NCBI RefSeq assembly: GCF_032118995.1
Contig: NC_092656.1
Span: 9,243,761-9,307,760, forward strand
Source of the DNA: Asterias amurensis
Taxonomy: Eukaryota; Echinodermata; Asteroidea; Forcipulatida; Asteriidae
Direction of reading: 5' to 3'
DNA length: 64,000 bases
Shown here: piece by piece, positions 1 through 9,804 of the stretch
Numbering within the stretch: the stretch's first letter is position 1
Layout of the letters: the number at the start of each line of letters is the position of its first letter
Notes under the pieces: model-generated
The model's input: only the letters and a program-made list of their open reading frames with translations
Told to the model about the DNA's origin: nothing
Databases searched by the model: none
Translations under genes and position numbers: made by a program

Positions 1-322
1 CAGTAAACATACATAACCCTATCAATTATACAGAGAAGGTGCTTTCACAAAAGAAACAGGAAGGGTCATTGCTAAAGGGTGATTAATGGTAAAGCTACAT
101 TTAGGCAGATGGAGGAAGCTTGCAGGATTAGGCCTCCAGTTATTGCGTTTGATGAACCGACCGGCTCTGTAAAATGCAGCAACATCTATTTCATTTGCTT
201 TTCAAATAAAGACAAATAATTTGCGGCCACATCCATTTTTTTCCAGTGCAAACGGGTATCATATACAAACAGGAGAAGACCATCAACTTGCGTATAGAAT
301 GCCAGCGTTGAGATCAACCATA
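1..322. other. unassigned intergenic sequence
   Basis: No gene or repeat family is recognised here. The short minus-strand open frame shows no domain and runs into the neighbouring MITE. Confidence 0.4.
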
Positions 323-578
323 GGGTGCGTTCGTTTAGCTTCCCTGGGTCGACCCCGGTCCTGCCCCCGGTGCGTTTGAATAGCTTTGACGTCATTCCAG
401 GGAATCACCTGGGTCAGCCCCCAGTGCCCTGCTAGTGGAGTGGGTCACTTGGGGGCTGGCCCCAGGTACATGACGTCACTACTAGATCGGTGAGTGATCG
501 TTCGATTAGCTCTTGTCAGGGGGCTCACCCGAGTGAGCACTGCGGGGGTAGACCCAGGGAAGCTAACCGAACGCAGCC
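323..578. mobile_element. GGGTGCG-ended MITE, long form
   Basis: The left end reads GGGTGCGTTCGTTTAGCTTC and the right end is its near reverse complement. Much of the interior is also palindromic, with a GGGTC/GACCC-rich core. ATA flanks both sides, compatible with a 3-bp target duplication as in PIF/Harbinger-type elements. No coding capacity. Sister copies lie at 17381, 28026 and 57711. Confidence 0.75.
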
Positions 579-841
579 ATAGAAGCCCGACTCTATAGAC
601 TGAACATGACGTCATACTTCGAGGTTCGTCATATTTTTACCCCAGTAAACCTGACTTGAGCCTACTACACAGGATCCTTCCAAATGCACCTTTGACCTCG
701 CCTTTATTTACATGGAGATTTCGGTGTACGTGCATGTGACCGAAAGTTCAGCTGACAAACATGCCCTGGGACCAATCAAAAGACAGACATGGAAAGCTTA
801 ATTCACTGCACGCTTATTCAAGCACAGACTAGGCCTACAGA

Positions 842-868
842 CATTTGGACATTTGGACATTTGGACAT
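842..868. repeat. short GGACATTT tandem repeat
   Basis: About four tandem copies of an 8-bp GGACATTT-type unit. Nothing else is seen between 579 and 913. Confidence 0.8.
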
Positions 869-913
869 TCGCCCTGCATTAGAACAGTCAAATCAAAGTC
901 AATAGTATCTAAA

Positions 914-1284
914 TGAAGGTACACGTTTGGTAATTACTCAAAACAAATATTAACTTACAAACTAACTTGGTAACGAGCATTGGAGAGCTGTTGATAGTAT
1001 AAAACATTGTGGGAAACGGCTCCCTCTGGAATAACGTAGTTTTTGAGAAAGAGGTGATTTTTCACTAAAATAATAAAATACTTCTAGCTAGAGGTATTTT
1101 ATTTCTATTGATAAGCACACAAATTCGTCCAACATGGGTGTTTTTTCTTTCATCATTTTTTCGCAACTTCGATGACCGATCGAGCCCAAATTTGCACAGG
1201 CTTGTTATTTTATGCTTATGATGGGATACACCAATTTAGAACACTGGTCTTTGACAATTACCAAACGCGAACAGTGCCTTTAAA
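914..1284 (-). mobile_element. TTAA MITE, family B copy
   Basis: A related but diverged form of family A in reverse orientation. It has the TTTGGTAATTACTC terminal block on the left and AATTACCAAA...GTGCCTTTAA on the right. Family B differs from A in the central hairpin, which here reads ACTTCTAGCTAGAGGTATT-like. Confidence 0.75.
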
Positions 1285-1520
1285 CCATTTAGTACAAATC
1301 TGATTGACCTATTCTCCTTAATTTCAATATCAGTGTTGTTATTTTGTGTTGCTTGTTACGCCATCCATTAGTTTTTAGGCGTAACTTACTCCATGGAGAT
1401 TGTTTAACACCAGAAAGTGACATGTTTTGATTTAATGATTCCAGGGGCAAACAACGGAACAGAGACTTGCTCTAAGGTGCAACCCACTCACACCATAATC
1501 CCGATAAAACGTCGTTACCA

Positions 1521-1909
1521 TTAAAGACACTGGACACTATTTGTATTTTTTTTGTCAAAGACTTGCTGTATCTCAACAATGCATAAAATAACAAACCTGT
1601 GAAGAATTGAGCTCGATTGGTCGTCGGAGTTGCGAGATAACTATGAAAGAAAAAACACCTTTGTCACACGAAGTTGTGCGCTTTCAGATGCTTGATTTCG
1701 AGACCCCAAATTCTAAATCTGAGGTCTTGAAATCAAATTCGTGGAAAATTACTTCTTTCTCGAAAAACTACGTCACTTCAGAGGGAGCCGTTTCTCATAA
1801 TGTTTTATACTATCAACCTCTCCCAACCTCTCCCATTTACTCGTTACCAAGTGAGGTTTTATGCTAATAATTATTTTGAGTTATTACCAATAGTGTCCAC
1901 TGCCTTTAA
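1521..1909 (+). mobile_element. TTAA MITE, family A copy
   Basis: Full-length. The left end is TTAAAGACACTGGACACTAT and the right end is GTGTCCACTGCCTTTAA. In the middle is the family's inverted block around GATTTCGAGACC / GGTCTTGAAATC, which would form a hairpin. Open frames crossing it are repeat artefacts. Confidence 0.9.
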
Positions 1910-1970
1910 CTCTACCACTGGTACCCTCTTCCTTAAACATTAATCATGGCGAACGAAGAAAAATCCCCCT

Positions 1971-2296
1971 TTAAAGGCACTGGACACCTTTGCTATAATA
2001 ATGTCAAAGACCAGTATTTTCACTTGATGAGTCTAAACATCATGCATAAAATAACAAAGCTGATGTGACAATTATGGGCTCAATTGGTCATCGAAGTTAC
2101 AAAATAATAATGACAGAAAAACACCCTTGTTGCGAAAATGTGTGTGTTTTCAGATGCCTAAAGCCTAAAGAGTAAGACATTTCCTACATCTCAGTTACTT
2201 CAGAGGGAGCCGTTTCTCACAATGTTCTATACTGTAACAGCTAAGTTTGTATGCTTATTATGTTGAGCATGCAATTACCAACAGTGTCAAGTGCCT
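1971..2296 (+). mobile_element. TTAA MITE, family B-like diverged copy
   Basis: Begins TTAAAGGCACTGGACACC and ends CAACAGTGTCAAGTGCC. The middle is shortened relative to family A and lacks the GAGACC hairpin. Diverged, so probably old. Confidence 0.7.
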
Positions 2297-2391
2297 CAGG
2301 TTGTTTTTGAGAGGGATATCGGGAAAGGCAGAGCTAAAACAATAACAGATTGCTTTGCTAACTGTAATATTATGACAGTAAATTTAATAAT

Positions 2392-2605
2392 GGATATTGG
2401 ACGTTCACGTTTGTACAGCGAATAATCGATGTTGCTTTAGATATTGGATATTGAACATTCCCGTAGGTTTGTACAGTGAATATCTACCTTGTACATCGAT
2501 ATTGGATACTGAACATTCCCGTAGGTTTTGTACAGTGAATATCTACCTTGTACATCGATATTGGATATTGGACATTTCCATAGGTTTGTACAGTGGATAT
2601 ATAGC
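2392..2605. repeat. minisatellite, about 60-bp unit, four copies
   Basis: Repeated blocks of GATATTGGATATTGAACATT followed by a GTACAGTGAATATCTACC-like segment. Two central copies are nearly identical and the two outer ones are degenerate. It lies just upstream of the sulfotransferase duplication. Confidence 0.85.
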
Positions 2606-2699
2606 CCTATATAGGACTCTTCCTCTAAAACACTATGTTTTAATGTAATATGGCGTGGATGTACCAGCAAGTTATACCATTTCGTTACTCTCTGAGCTG

Positions 2700-3782
2700 T
2701 GATTGTTATTCAATAATACCCTCAGAAAATCACCGTTCACAACAGTATCCGGTACAAAGCAATAATTATGCTGGTTTACAAAAAATGCATGTATTACTAA
2801 ATGCATGAATTCATAAATCAAAACCCACAGTTCAGTAGTAAACGGTATTTCACTGTGGGAGTAGTTGCAGGCAACATTTCCAACGCCACAGTGTCGCATT
2901 GACCGAGTTGTTCTCACAATCCTAAATAACAAAATGGCGAACGAATCCAACCAAACCACCCGTGTCATGCTATGGAGTTGCCCGCGTAGCCTGTCTACGG
3001 CATTCACCAGAGCTATCTTAGAGCTGGGCAACGTGGAGGTCTTCAACGAGGAATTTGCAGCCGCGTATTTCTTCGGACCAGAGAGGATCCAGGATCGAAA
3101 CTCGCCAAAACTGGCACCGAATCACTCCTTCAAGTGGGTGAAGGAGCGCCTGGAGGCAGACTACCCGGGTAAGGTCGGGGTGTTTGGCAAGGACTTCGCC
3201 TACCCGATTCTCCCTCGTCTTGAGATGCTACCCGAGGGATTTTACCATACGTTCCTCGTGAGGGACCCGACTAAAGTCTTCGCTTCGCTCAAGCCTCGCT
3301 TCGAGGCTTCGCGACTCAGCAGAGCCGTGTCAGGGACAGATCTTAGACATTGCATCCCAGTGGAAGGCTACACGTACAAGGAGCTTCGAGAGCTTTATGA
3401 GCACGTCAAGGGGCAAGGGCTGCCGACGTTAGTCCTGGACGCCGATGATCTGCTAGACAAGCCTGTTGAGATGATGCGTTATTACTGTCAGACCACTGGT
3501 CTACCGTTCAAGGAATCGATGGTAACATGGAAGCCAGTTAACTGCCGGGATCTCAACTGGCACTGCTGCCGAGCTTTAAGATTCATGAACTGGTTAATGC
3601 AGTGGTACGAGGGTGCTTTGAAGAGCTCGGGATTCAAGAAGCCTTCTGTGCGCCATATTGATGTGGAGTCGCTCCAACCTGACGTGAAGTTGGCCATTGA
3701 AGTAAGCCAACCTCACTATGACTTCATGTACAGTCAGCGTGTACAACTAGATGCAAACGGAGAAGTGGCGCCCAATAATTAA
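2700..3782 (+). repeat. left arm of inverted segmental duplication
   Basis: This segment matches the reverse complement of about 6347-7390. The match covers the coding sequence and at least 200 bp upstream, including the block with GCAATAATTATGCTGG near 2760 and the CACAGTTC...GGCAAC block near 2828-2873. Shared upstream DNA argues for genomic duplication and not retroposition. Confidence 0.85.
2934..3782 (+). CDS. P-loop sulfotransferase-like protein, copy 1
   Basis: Single-exon gene of 282 residues. The start chosen is the MANES methionine, because the paired copy at 6347-7183 has the same start and the upstream in-frame ATG lies in less conserved sequence. An N-terminal P-loop-like 5'-phosphosulfate binding motif is visible (SCPRSLST, residues 15-22). 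A 3'-phosphate binding motif FLVRDPTKVFASL follows (residues 107-119, with R110 and S118), in the layout of PAPS-dependent sulfotransferases. FGKD at 84-87 is a further conserved block. There is no signal peptide or membrane segment, so a cytosolic enzyme is likely. Proteins of this type are often carried in databases under the misleading label branched-chain aminotransferase-like; nothing here supports an aminotransferase. Substrate unknown. An AATAAA follows about 90 bp after the stop. Confidence 0.85.
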   Translation: MANESNQTTRVMLWSCPRSLSTAFTRAILELGNVEVFNEEFAAAYFFGPERIQDRNSPKLAPNHSFKWVKERLEADYPGKVGVFGKDFAYPILPRLEMLPEGFYHTFLVRDPTKVFASLKPRFEASRLSRAVSGTDLRHCIPVEGYTYKELRELYEHVKGQGLPTLVLDADDLLDKPVEMMRYYCQTTGLPFKESMVTWKPVNCRDLNWHCCRALRFMNWLMQWYEGALKSSGFKKPSVRHIDVESLQPDVKLAIEVSQPHYDFMYSQRVQLDANGEVAPNN

Positions 3783-3874
3783 CAGCAGTAACACTGTCAA
3801 GATCAGTAGTCGGTGTCACGTATGATGGATGACACTATGTGGTGAAGCGAACTGTAGGATTTGATAATAACTAA

Positions 3875-3880
3875 AATAAA
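3875..3880 (+). promoter_or_regulatory. polyadenylation signal of sulfotransferase copy 1
   Basis: A canonical AATAAA hexamer 93 bp past the stop codon and just before a MITE. It is the only good candidate in this 3' flank. Confidence 0.6.
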
Positions 3881-3894
3881 CTGGCATGGTGTTT

Positions 3895-4026
3895 ATGTTA
3901 AAGACTCTGGACACTATTGGTAGTTGTCAAAGACCAGTCTTCTCACTTGTTGTATCTCAACTTATGCATAAAATAACAAACCTGTGAAAATTTGAGCTCA
4001 ATTGGTCGTCGAAGTTGCGAGATATT
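3895..4026 (+). mobile_element. TTAA MITE, family A, 3'-truncated
   Basis: Starts with the family A left end and matches it through GTCGTCGAAGTTGCGAGAT. It then breaks off at the GATA-tailed retroposon fragment. Confidence 0.8.
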
Positions 4027-4105
4027 AAAAGATAGATAGATAGATAGATAAGAACTTTATTATCCCACACTGGGGAAATTAAAACTGGCCATGATTCAAA
4101 CAGTA
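4027..4105 (-). mobile_element. 3' end of a retroposon with a TATC tail
   Basis: Read on the minus strand, this is CCCCAGTGTGGGATAATAAA followed by TCTTATC and a short run of TATC repeats. That is the style of 3' end seen in CR1/L2-like LINEs and the SINEs that use them. Only the tail is present. It separates a broken family A copy from half of a family D foldback. Confidence 0.5.
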
Positions 4106-4129
4106 CAGACAAAAACGCTTAAAATTATA

Positions 4130-4222
4130 AAAAAAGGAACACGTTGACTTGGATCGGACGAGTTGGTCTATAAAAAGCGTTTGAAACCGTTTGTTATGAA
4201 ATGTATTTGGTTAGAAAGATGT
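4130..4222 (+). mobile_element. half of a family D foldback MITE
   Basis: Matches the first about 90 bp of the foldback element at 22222-22602 (GGAACACGTTG, then GAGTTGGTCTATAAAAAGCG). The rest is absent and a family A copy follows at once. Confidence 0.75.
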
Positions 4223-4603
4223 TTTAAAGACATTGGACACTATTGGTAATTGTCTAAGACCAGTCTTCTCACTTGGTGTATCTCAACATAGGCATAAAAT
4301 AGCAAACCTGTGAAAATTTGAACTCGATTGGTAATCGAAGTTGCAAGATAATAATGAAAGAAAAACCACCCTTGCAACACGGAGTTGTGCGCGTTCAGAT
4401 GCTGATTTCGAGACCTCAAATTCTAAATCTGAGGTCTCGAAATCAAATTCGTGGAAAATTACTTCTTTCTCGAAAACTACATTACTTCAGAGGGGGCCCT
4501 TTTTCACAATGTTTTGTACTATCAACCTCTCCCTATTACTCGTTACCAAGTGAGGTTCTATGCTAATACTTATTTTGAGTAATTACCAATAGTGTCCACT
4601 GCC
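4223..4603 (+). mobile_element. TTAA MITE, family A copy
   Basis: Near full-length copy with left end TTAAAGACATTGGACACTAT, the central GAGACCTCA / TGAGGTCTC hairpin and right end AGTGTCCACTGCC. The final CTTTAA is lost. Confidence 0.88.
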
Positions 4604-4892
4604 GTGCATGCTTGATGAAGTTAATTGCTTTGTTTGTACACCCATACCACCATGAGAAGTACTCCGATTAAAACGTAGTCATTAATTTGCTAATAAATAC
4701 AGCAGAAACACATGTTTCACCACAAGATTTGTAAGAAGTTTTTTGTGTTTTTTTTTAACTCATAAATCTGCCTTTCTTTTTGTTTCTTGAGCGAGGCTTT
4801 TGATACCACAAACGTGTGATGAGCTATACGAACTATTAACACTATTATCGAACCTTTGGCCAATTTCATGGCTCTGCTGACCGTAAGCACAG

Positions 4893-4967
4893 TATCGGCG
4901 CTTAGGGAAGCAGGGAATTCTGTGCTTACATCGGCGCTTAGGGAAGCAGGGAATTCTGTGCTTACAG
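4893..4967. repeat. perfect 37-bp tandem duplication
   Basis: Two adjacent copies of a block starting TCGGCGCTTAGGGAAGCAGG and ending TGTGCTTACA. The rest of 4604-6232 shows no gene or known repeat, apart from a poly-T/poly-G junction at about 5791-5811. Confidence 0.85.
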
Positions 4968-6232
4968 CAAGCGTATTGTCAAAGGTACATCTGGCAGGAA
5001 ACTGACAGTCTCTAAAGGCCAGTTTCTGCCCATCAACGGTTGGCACCATTTTGCGCACGTTCGCCAACATTTTGGAGTGGAACTAGTTGTGCGCCGCCAC
5101 CGTTGGCTTACGTTGGCAACCAACAGGCGAACGTACTTCTGAGGTGGGTAGTTTTCAAAATGGCGGACAAAGCAGATGATATTATATTCTTGCCACAAAC
5201 ATACAAATATTGTTGAAATACCACAGAGAACTTAACAAAATAATTGTTTTCTTTATGTTCGAAACAGGCTTAAAATTTATCTTCAATACAGCAGAAAAAA
5301 ACACCAAAAAATACGTACGCGCTTTCGCCATCTTCAATACAGAGTGCCGCCTAGTGGAATCACGAAGTATGCAACCAATCGTTCCAACGATCAACAACGT
5401 TTGTGCGAACGTCTTTTTGATCCATACAATGAGGGCGCCCTACTACAGTTACGCCAAGTACAGGTGCACAATACTAAACTTCCACAGCACACAGTGCAGA
5501 TTTATGCAAACTATTTAAAAAATACACGAACAACACTTAAAAGTCTCACAGTATTTAACCCTAAAAGGAAACTATTCATTGATTCTTGAACTTTAATCCT
5601 TTGCTCATCTGAATTTTGGGAGTCCCAGTGCCCATCAAGTTATTTCATCCCAGCCAAAACACCCCTACACCACTGTGTTATTTTTCCAAACGTCCGAGCA
5701 TCAATCTCGAAAAATGTCCCTACACGTCTCAGCAAAAACGACCGTTTTTCTAGGTCACCAACACCCATAGGTCTTCACTGAAACCACCCCCTTTTTTTTG
5801 GGGGGGGGGGTGGGCACTCAAATTATGTTTAGTTTATTTTTTAGGCCCTACCAACATTTTTATTGAGCTCGACGCTCTATTTTCTCCAGTGGGGTTTAAA
5901 GCAGACATTACTTTCTTGCCTCTAGACTGCAACAGTTCTGGTTGCTCAAATTGAAGCCAAAAGTTGATCCATTAAAACAAATAACTTTGACTAAACAATG
6001 ATCTAAAAAGAGTGTGCTCTGCCTATCCATGAAACAACATTCATGTTAAGTTTTCAAATCTTGACAGTGTTAACATTCATTGTGTCATTGTCTGCTAAAG
6101 GAAACCCACGGTAAACAAAGACACAATGCAATTGATGTTAATTATTATCAGTAATGCTTAATTTCTCTTCACCACAATAATGTCCTCCGATCATGAATCC
6201 ATGAGACTGACTACTTACAGTATTGCTAGAGT

Positions 6233-6362
6233 ATACATTAATGTTAACTTGTTTCATAATTTTGACAGTTTTAAGTATTGGAAGTCACTTCTCCGTTACA
6301 TTAATGTTAACTTGTTTCAAATCTTGACAGAGTCAAGTATTGGGAGTCACTTCCCCGTTGAA
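6233..6362. repeat. 64-bp tandem duplication at the 3' end of sulfotransferase copy 2
   Basis: Two units beginning TACATTAATGTTAACTTGTT, with a more degenerate related block near 6030-6085. The second unit runs into the last codons of the minus-strand gene. This may explain why that protein ends NSTGK instead of the DANGEVAPNN tail of copy 1. Confidence 0.75.
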
Positions 6363-7183
6363 TTGAGTTGTACACGCTGACTGTACATGAAGTCATAGTG
6401 AGGTTGGCTTACTTCAATGGCCAACTTTACATCAGGTTGGAGCGACTCCACATCAATATGGCGTGCAGAAGGCTTCTTGAATCCCGAGCTCTTCAAAGCA
6501 CCCTCGTACCATTGCATTAACCAGTTCATGAATCTTAAAGCTCGGGAGCAGTGCCAGTTGAGATCCCGGCAGTTAGCTGGCTTCCATGTTACCATCGATT
6601 CCTTGAAGGGTAGACCAGTGGTCTGACAGTAATAACGCATCATCTCAACAGGCTTGTCTAGCAGATCATCGGCGTCCAGGACTAACGTCGGCAGCCCTTG
6701 CCCCTTGACGTGCTCATAAAGCTCTCGAAGCTCCTTGTACGTGTAGCCTTCCACTGGGATACATTGTTTCAGATCAGATGTTCCGGAAAAGGCCATACTG
6801 ATGCGTGAAGCCTCGAAACGAGGCTTGAGAGAAATGAAGACTTTAGCCGGGTCCCTCACGAGGAACGTATGGTAAAATCCCTCGGGTAGCATCTCAAGAC
6901 GAGGGAGAATCGGGTAGGCGAAGTCCTTGCCGAACACTCCGACCTTACCTGGGTAGTCTGCCTCCAGGCGCTCCTTCACCCACTTAAACGAGTGTTTCGG
7001 TGACAGCTTCGGTCTGTAGATGTCCCCGACCCTCTCTGGTCCGAAGAAAAAAGCGGCTGCAAATTCCTCGTTGAAGACCTCTACATTGCCCAGCTCTAAG
7101 ATAGCTCTGGTGAATGCCGTTGACAGGCTACGCGGGCAACTCCAGAGCATCACACGGGTGGTTCGGGTGGATTCGTTCGCCAT
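6347..7183 (-). CDS. P-loop sulfotransferase-like protein, copy 2
   Basis: Intronless, 278 residues from the MANES start, and very similar to the protein at 2934-3782. The same SCPRSLST P-loop and FLVRDPAKVF...SLKPR 3'-phosphate motif are kept, so it looks functional. Differences cluster in two places. One is the loop after residue 50, which reads VGDIYRPKLSPKH here and IQDRNSPKLAPNH in copy 1. The other is the segment after SLKPRFEASR, where this copy has one extra residue. The variable loops may be substrate-contacting, but that is inference. The C-terminus is shorter and different. The frame is open for 39 codons upstream, but that part is not conserved in copy 1, so the MANES start is preferred. 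Confidence 0.85.
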   Translation of the reverse strand: MANESTRTTRVMLWSCPRSLSTAFTRAILELGNVEVFNEEFAAAFFFGPERVGDIYRPKLSPKHSFKWVKERLEADYPGKVGVFGKDFAYPILPRLEMLPEGFYHTFLVRDPAKVFISLKPRFEASRISMAFSGTSDLKQCIPVEGYTYKELRELYEHVKGQGLPTLVLDADDLLDKPVEMMRYYCQTTGLPFKESMVTWKPANCRDLNWHCSRALRFMNWLMQWYEGALKSSGFKKPSARHIDVESLQPDVKLAIEVSQPHYDFMYSQRVQLNSTGK

Positions 7184-7390
7184 TTTGTTTTTAGGATTAT
7201 GAGTGAAAGTGACACTGTGATGTTGGGAACGTTGCCTGCCACTGATCCCTACAGTGAAATGCCATTTACTACCGAACTGTGTTCTATTTTTAAAGTACAT
7301 GCATCTATGAATACGTGCATTTTTTTAAACCAGCATAATTATTGCTGTGTACTGGATGGATCATTTCCAGAGCATTTATACACGTGGAAT
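6347..7390 (-). repeat. right arm of inverted segmental duplication
   Basis: Reverse-complement counterpart of 2700-3782. The upstream homology runs to about 7390 and ends near GTATAAATGCTC (minus strand). The arms are separated by about 2.6 kb, now filled with MITEs and tandem repeats. Confidence 0.85.
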
Positions 7391-7400
7391 TCTTTTTGAT

Positions 7401-9360
7401 TAATTCGTCATGTGTGACGCCATTGACATTCTCCTGTGTATAAAACGGAAGGTAGAAAGTTTTATCTTTTATTGGAAAAAGCCTAACTCCTGAACCATAA
7501 GAAAGGACGTGAACAATTTCATTCCTTCACAATTTGATGACATCACCACTCACGAACACCTGTTTTTTTGCAGTTGACACAAAACTTCACGTATAGTTTG
7601 TTGTTATAAGGGATGGAAGCGTGACAAATGAGAAATATTGAGAACGTTGTCGTCAACTTCTCTTTGAAATCCATACTGATGTTAATTTATGTTTGGATTG
7701 ATGAATACATGCAGTTTTGCACCAGCAAGTTGCTTGTAACGGACACCGTTAAAAACTGTGAAGGTTTTTGTTTGTGGTCACTGTTAAACCAGCATTGATA
7801 TTTACGCCTCAGAGAGTAAAGAGAAACGGCAGAACTTGCTGGTACGATCGACTTTAAATGTTCTTGTTCGTTTATTTGTTAGGGAATACAGCGTGATGAA
7901 CCAACGGTCTTTACTGCGTGTAATGGCCTTATGATATTGGAGGCTAACCGCTGTTTTTAGGTCCATTAACAGCGGCCATTCACAAATCGAGGTCATTAAA
8001 ACGCAGTGAGATTGGATCATCACAATGCTATTCCCGTTAATAAAGGGCCATTCTTTAGACTGTTAACTTCTTGCATGTGTACCCAATTCTCTCACACAAT
8101 CTTACTGGGTATTTACCTGGTAAGTTTGCTGCCAACTAGCGTTCAAAAGTCTAAGATTGCTGGACCCCTTGTGGTCCTACGTACACGTGAAAAGAAACAA
8201 AACTCGCGAACTCGGGTCCGAGTATACTCGCGAGACATGCAGAGATTCGCTCGGTTTTTTTCAAAGTGCGCCCTCACTTGGTACAAACGTACACAATCAT
8301 AACTTCATGGTAGTCTGAGCAGACCTTTGTCCGTTGTAGAGTCAACACACGCACACACCTGGTGGGTACACAAAAAAAGTCTTGCTTTGTGCACACAATG
8401 AACTATACTGCGACACCCATTCCCCAATGTATAATAATAGTGATGTTTTTCATTTCTTGCTTTCAAATAGAACTCCGACACACAGGAGGCCGCGTGATTG
8501 CACAGTAAACATACCTTCATGATCATTGTCGCTGATTCTAACTTCGTAGTTGTGGAGTTTTCAGGTCTTTCGCGAGAAAGTCTTGAAGTCCCACGAGACG
8601 ATGTGTTCTTCCTACAGTAAACTCGTGGAGTAAAAAGTTTGACTTTTACCAGGTAAGTTTGCTGCTGGATTACGCTGTATGGGTTAATTATTTTAATCAC
8701 GAACTTTTAGCGTGTGGCGTATTTCATGTTGACACACACGTAGAGAAAGTTCAGCAGGTTCAATGTGAACTTGGACTAGTTTTTGTATATCGTATTTAAT
8801 GATTAATGAAGGCAGGAAATCACAGAAATTCGATCATAATTCGACTGGAATACCTTTATTCTGATGATAAGGATTTCATCTTAGGATTTGTTCACTGGTC
8901 TCAAATTTGGTCCAAGAATGGGAAAGACCACTCACTGTGGCATCAAACAGGACCACATCGCGGCGTTCATTCATCCAATATTATGCAGTTGAACTCATTT
9001 AAACACCTGTCTTCTGATGACCTGAAACTGCATCGTAGGATTGTACATTGTTTTTGTCTTCAATTTGGGCCAAGGGTTTTCGTCTGTGTGTCAACCAGTA
9101 CCACATAACAAAGTTCATTCATTCATTATGAAGTTGAACTCATCTATAGTAATTTACGTACTTAGATGTGCTATTTTGGAAATGTCAACAAGTAATTATT
9201 GTGTTTCTCTAAGGTATGATGTCTCGATTGCAGACTTTGGGGCTAAGTCCAATAAGCTGTCATCAAACCATTCAAGAACTCGTTGCTGGGTAGAGTAATG
9301 CCAAGCTGTGTTTTCACAGAGTAAAAGCAACTCACCACATAAAATTACTACAGGAGCACC
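7401..9360. other. unassigned region upstream of the TNF ligand gene
   Basis: No recognisable gene. Short open frames on both strands (for example around 8305-8700 and 8806-9108) show no domain, no splice pattern and no family resemblance. The promoter and 5' UTR of the TNF ligand gene presumably lie in the last part. ACAGGAGCACC directly precedes its ATG at 9361. Confidence 0.4.
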
Positions 9361-9804
9361 ATGGCAGGATATAATTTCCCCTACAGTCGGTTAGTCGACG
9401 CACAGCACGAGCGAAAACGCTCCGTTGCCGCTCTCCGACGGTCAACAACGGTCTTCTTCGTTCTTTGCGTCATCGCGGTCGTCCTGGCCGTTGGAATCAT
9501 AGCGACCCTAGCGGTATATCTGTACTTTTCGTCGCAAATTCCCGTCACTGACGGTTCACTGCTTTCAACGGAGGCAACCAGACGCTTTGCCCGGACAAAG
9601 ACTGACTCAGAGGACTTTGCTAGCGTTCTACAGAGGCTGAACAATCTTGAAGAAGAAGTTGAAAAGCTGAAGAGAAGATGTGGAGGTTCTAGCCTTCGGC
9701 GCGACAAAGGACACAGTGGCCAAGGAAGACCTGACAAAGAGAGTCATCAGCCTGAGGCTGCGAGCAAGGAGCAGAATATCGATCAACCAACAACACAGGA
9801 AAGT
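9361..9804 (+). CDS. TNF ligand exon 1: cytoplasmic head, membrane segment, coiled coil
   Basis: 148 codons ending in phase 0 at GAAAGT|GTAAGT. The hydrophobic run TVFFVLCVIAVVLAVGIIAT sits after the KR/RR stop-transfer residues, giving the N-in orientation of TNF ligands. Confidence 0.9.

Noticed and set aside
1945-1960. ATGGCGAACGAAGAA, like the start of the sulfotransferase genes (ATGGCGAACGAATCC)
   Set aside because: The match covers only about 12 bases and a MITE begins right after, so no exon can be supported.
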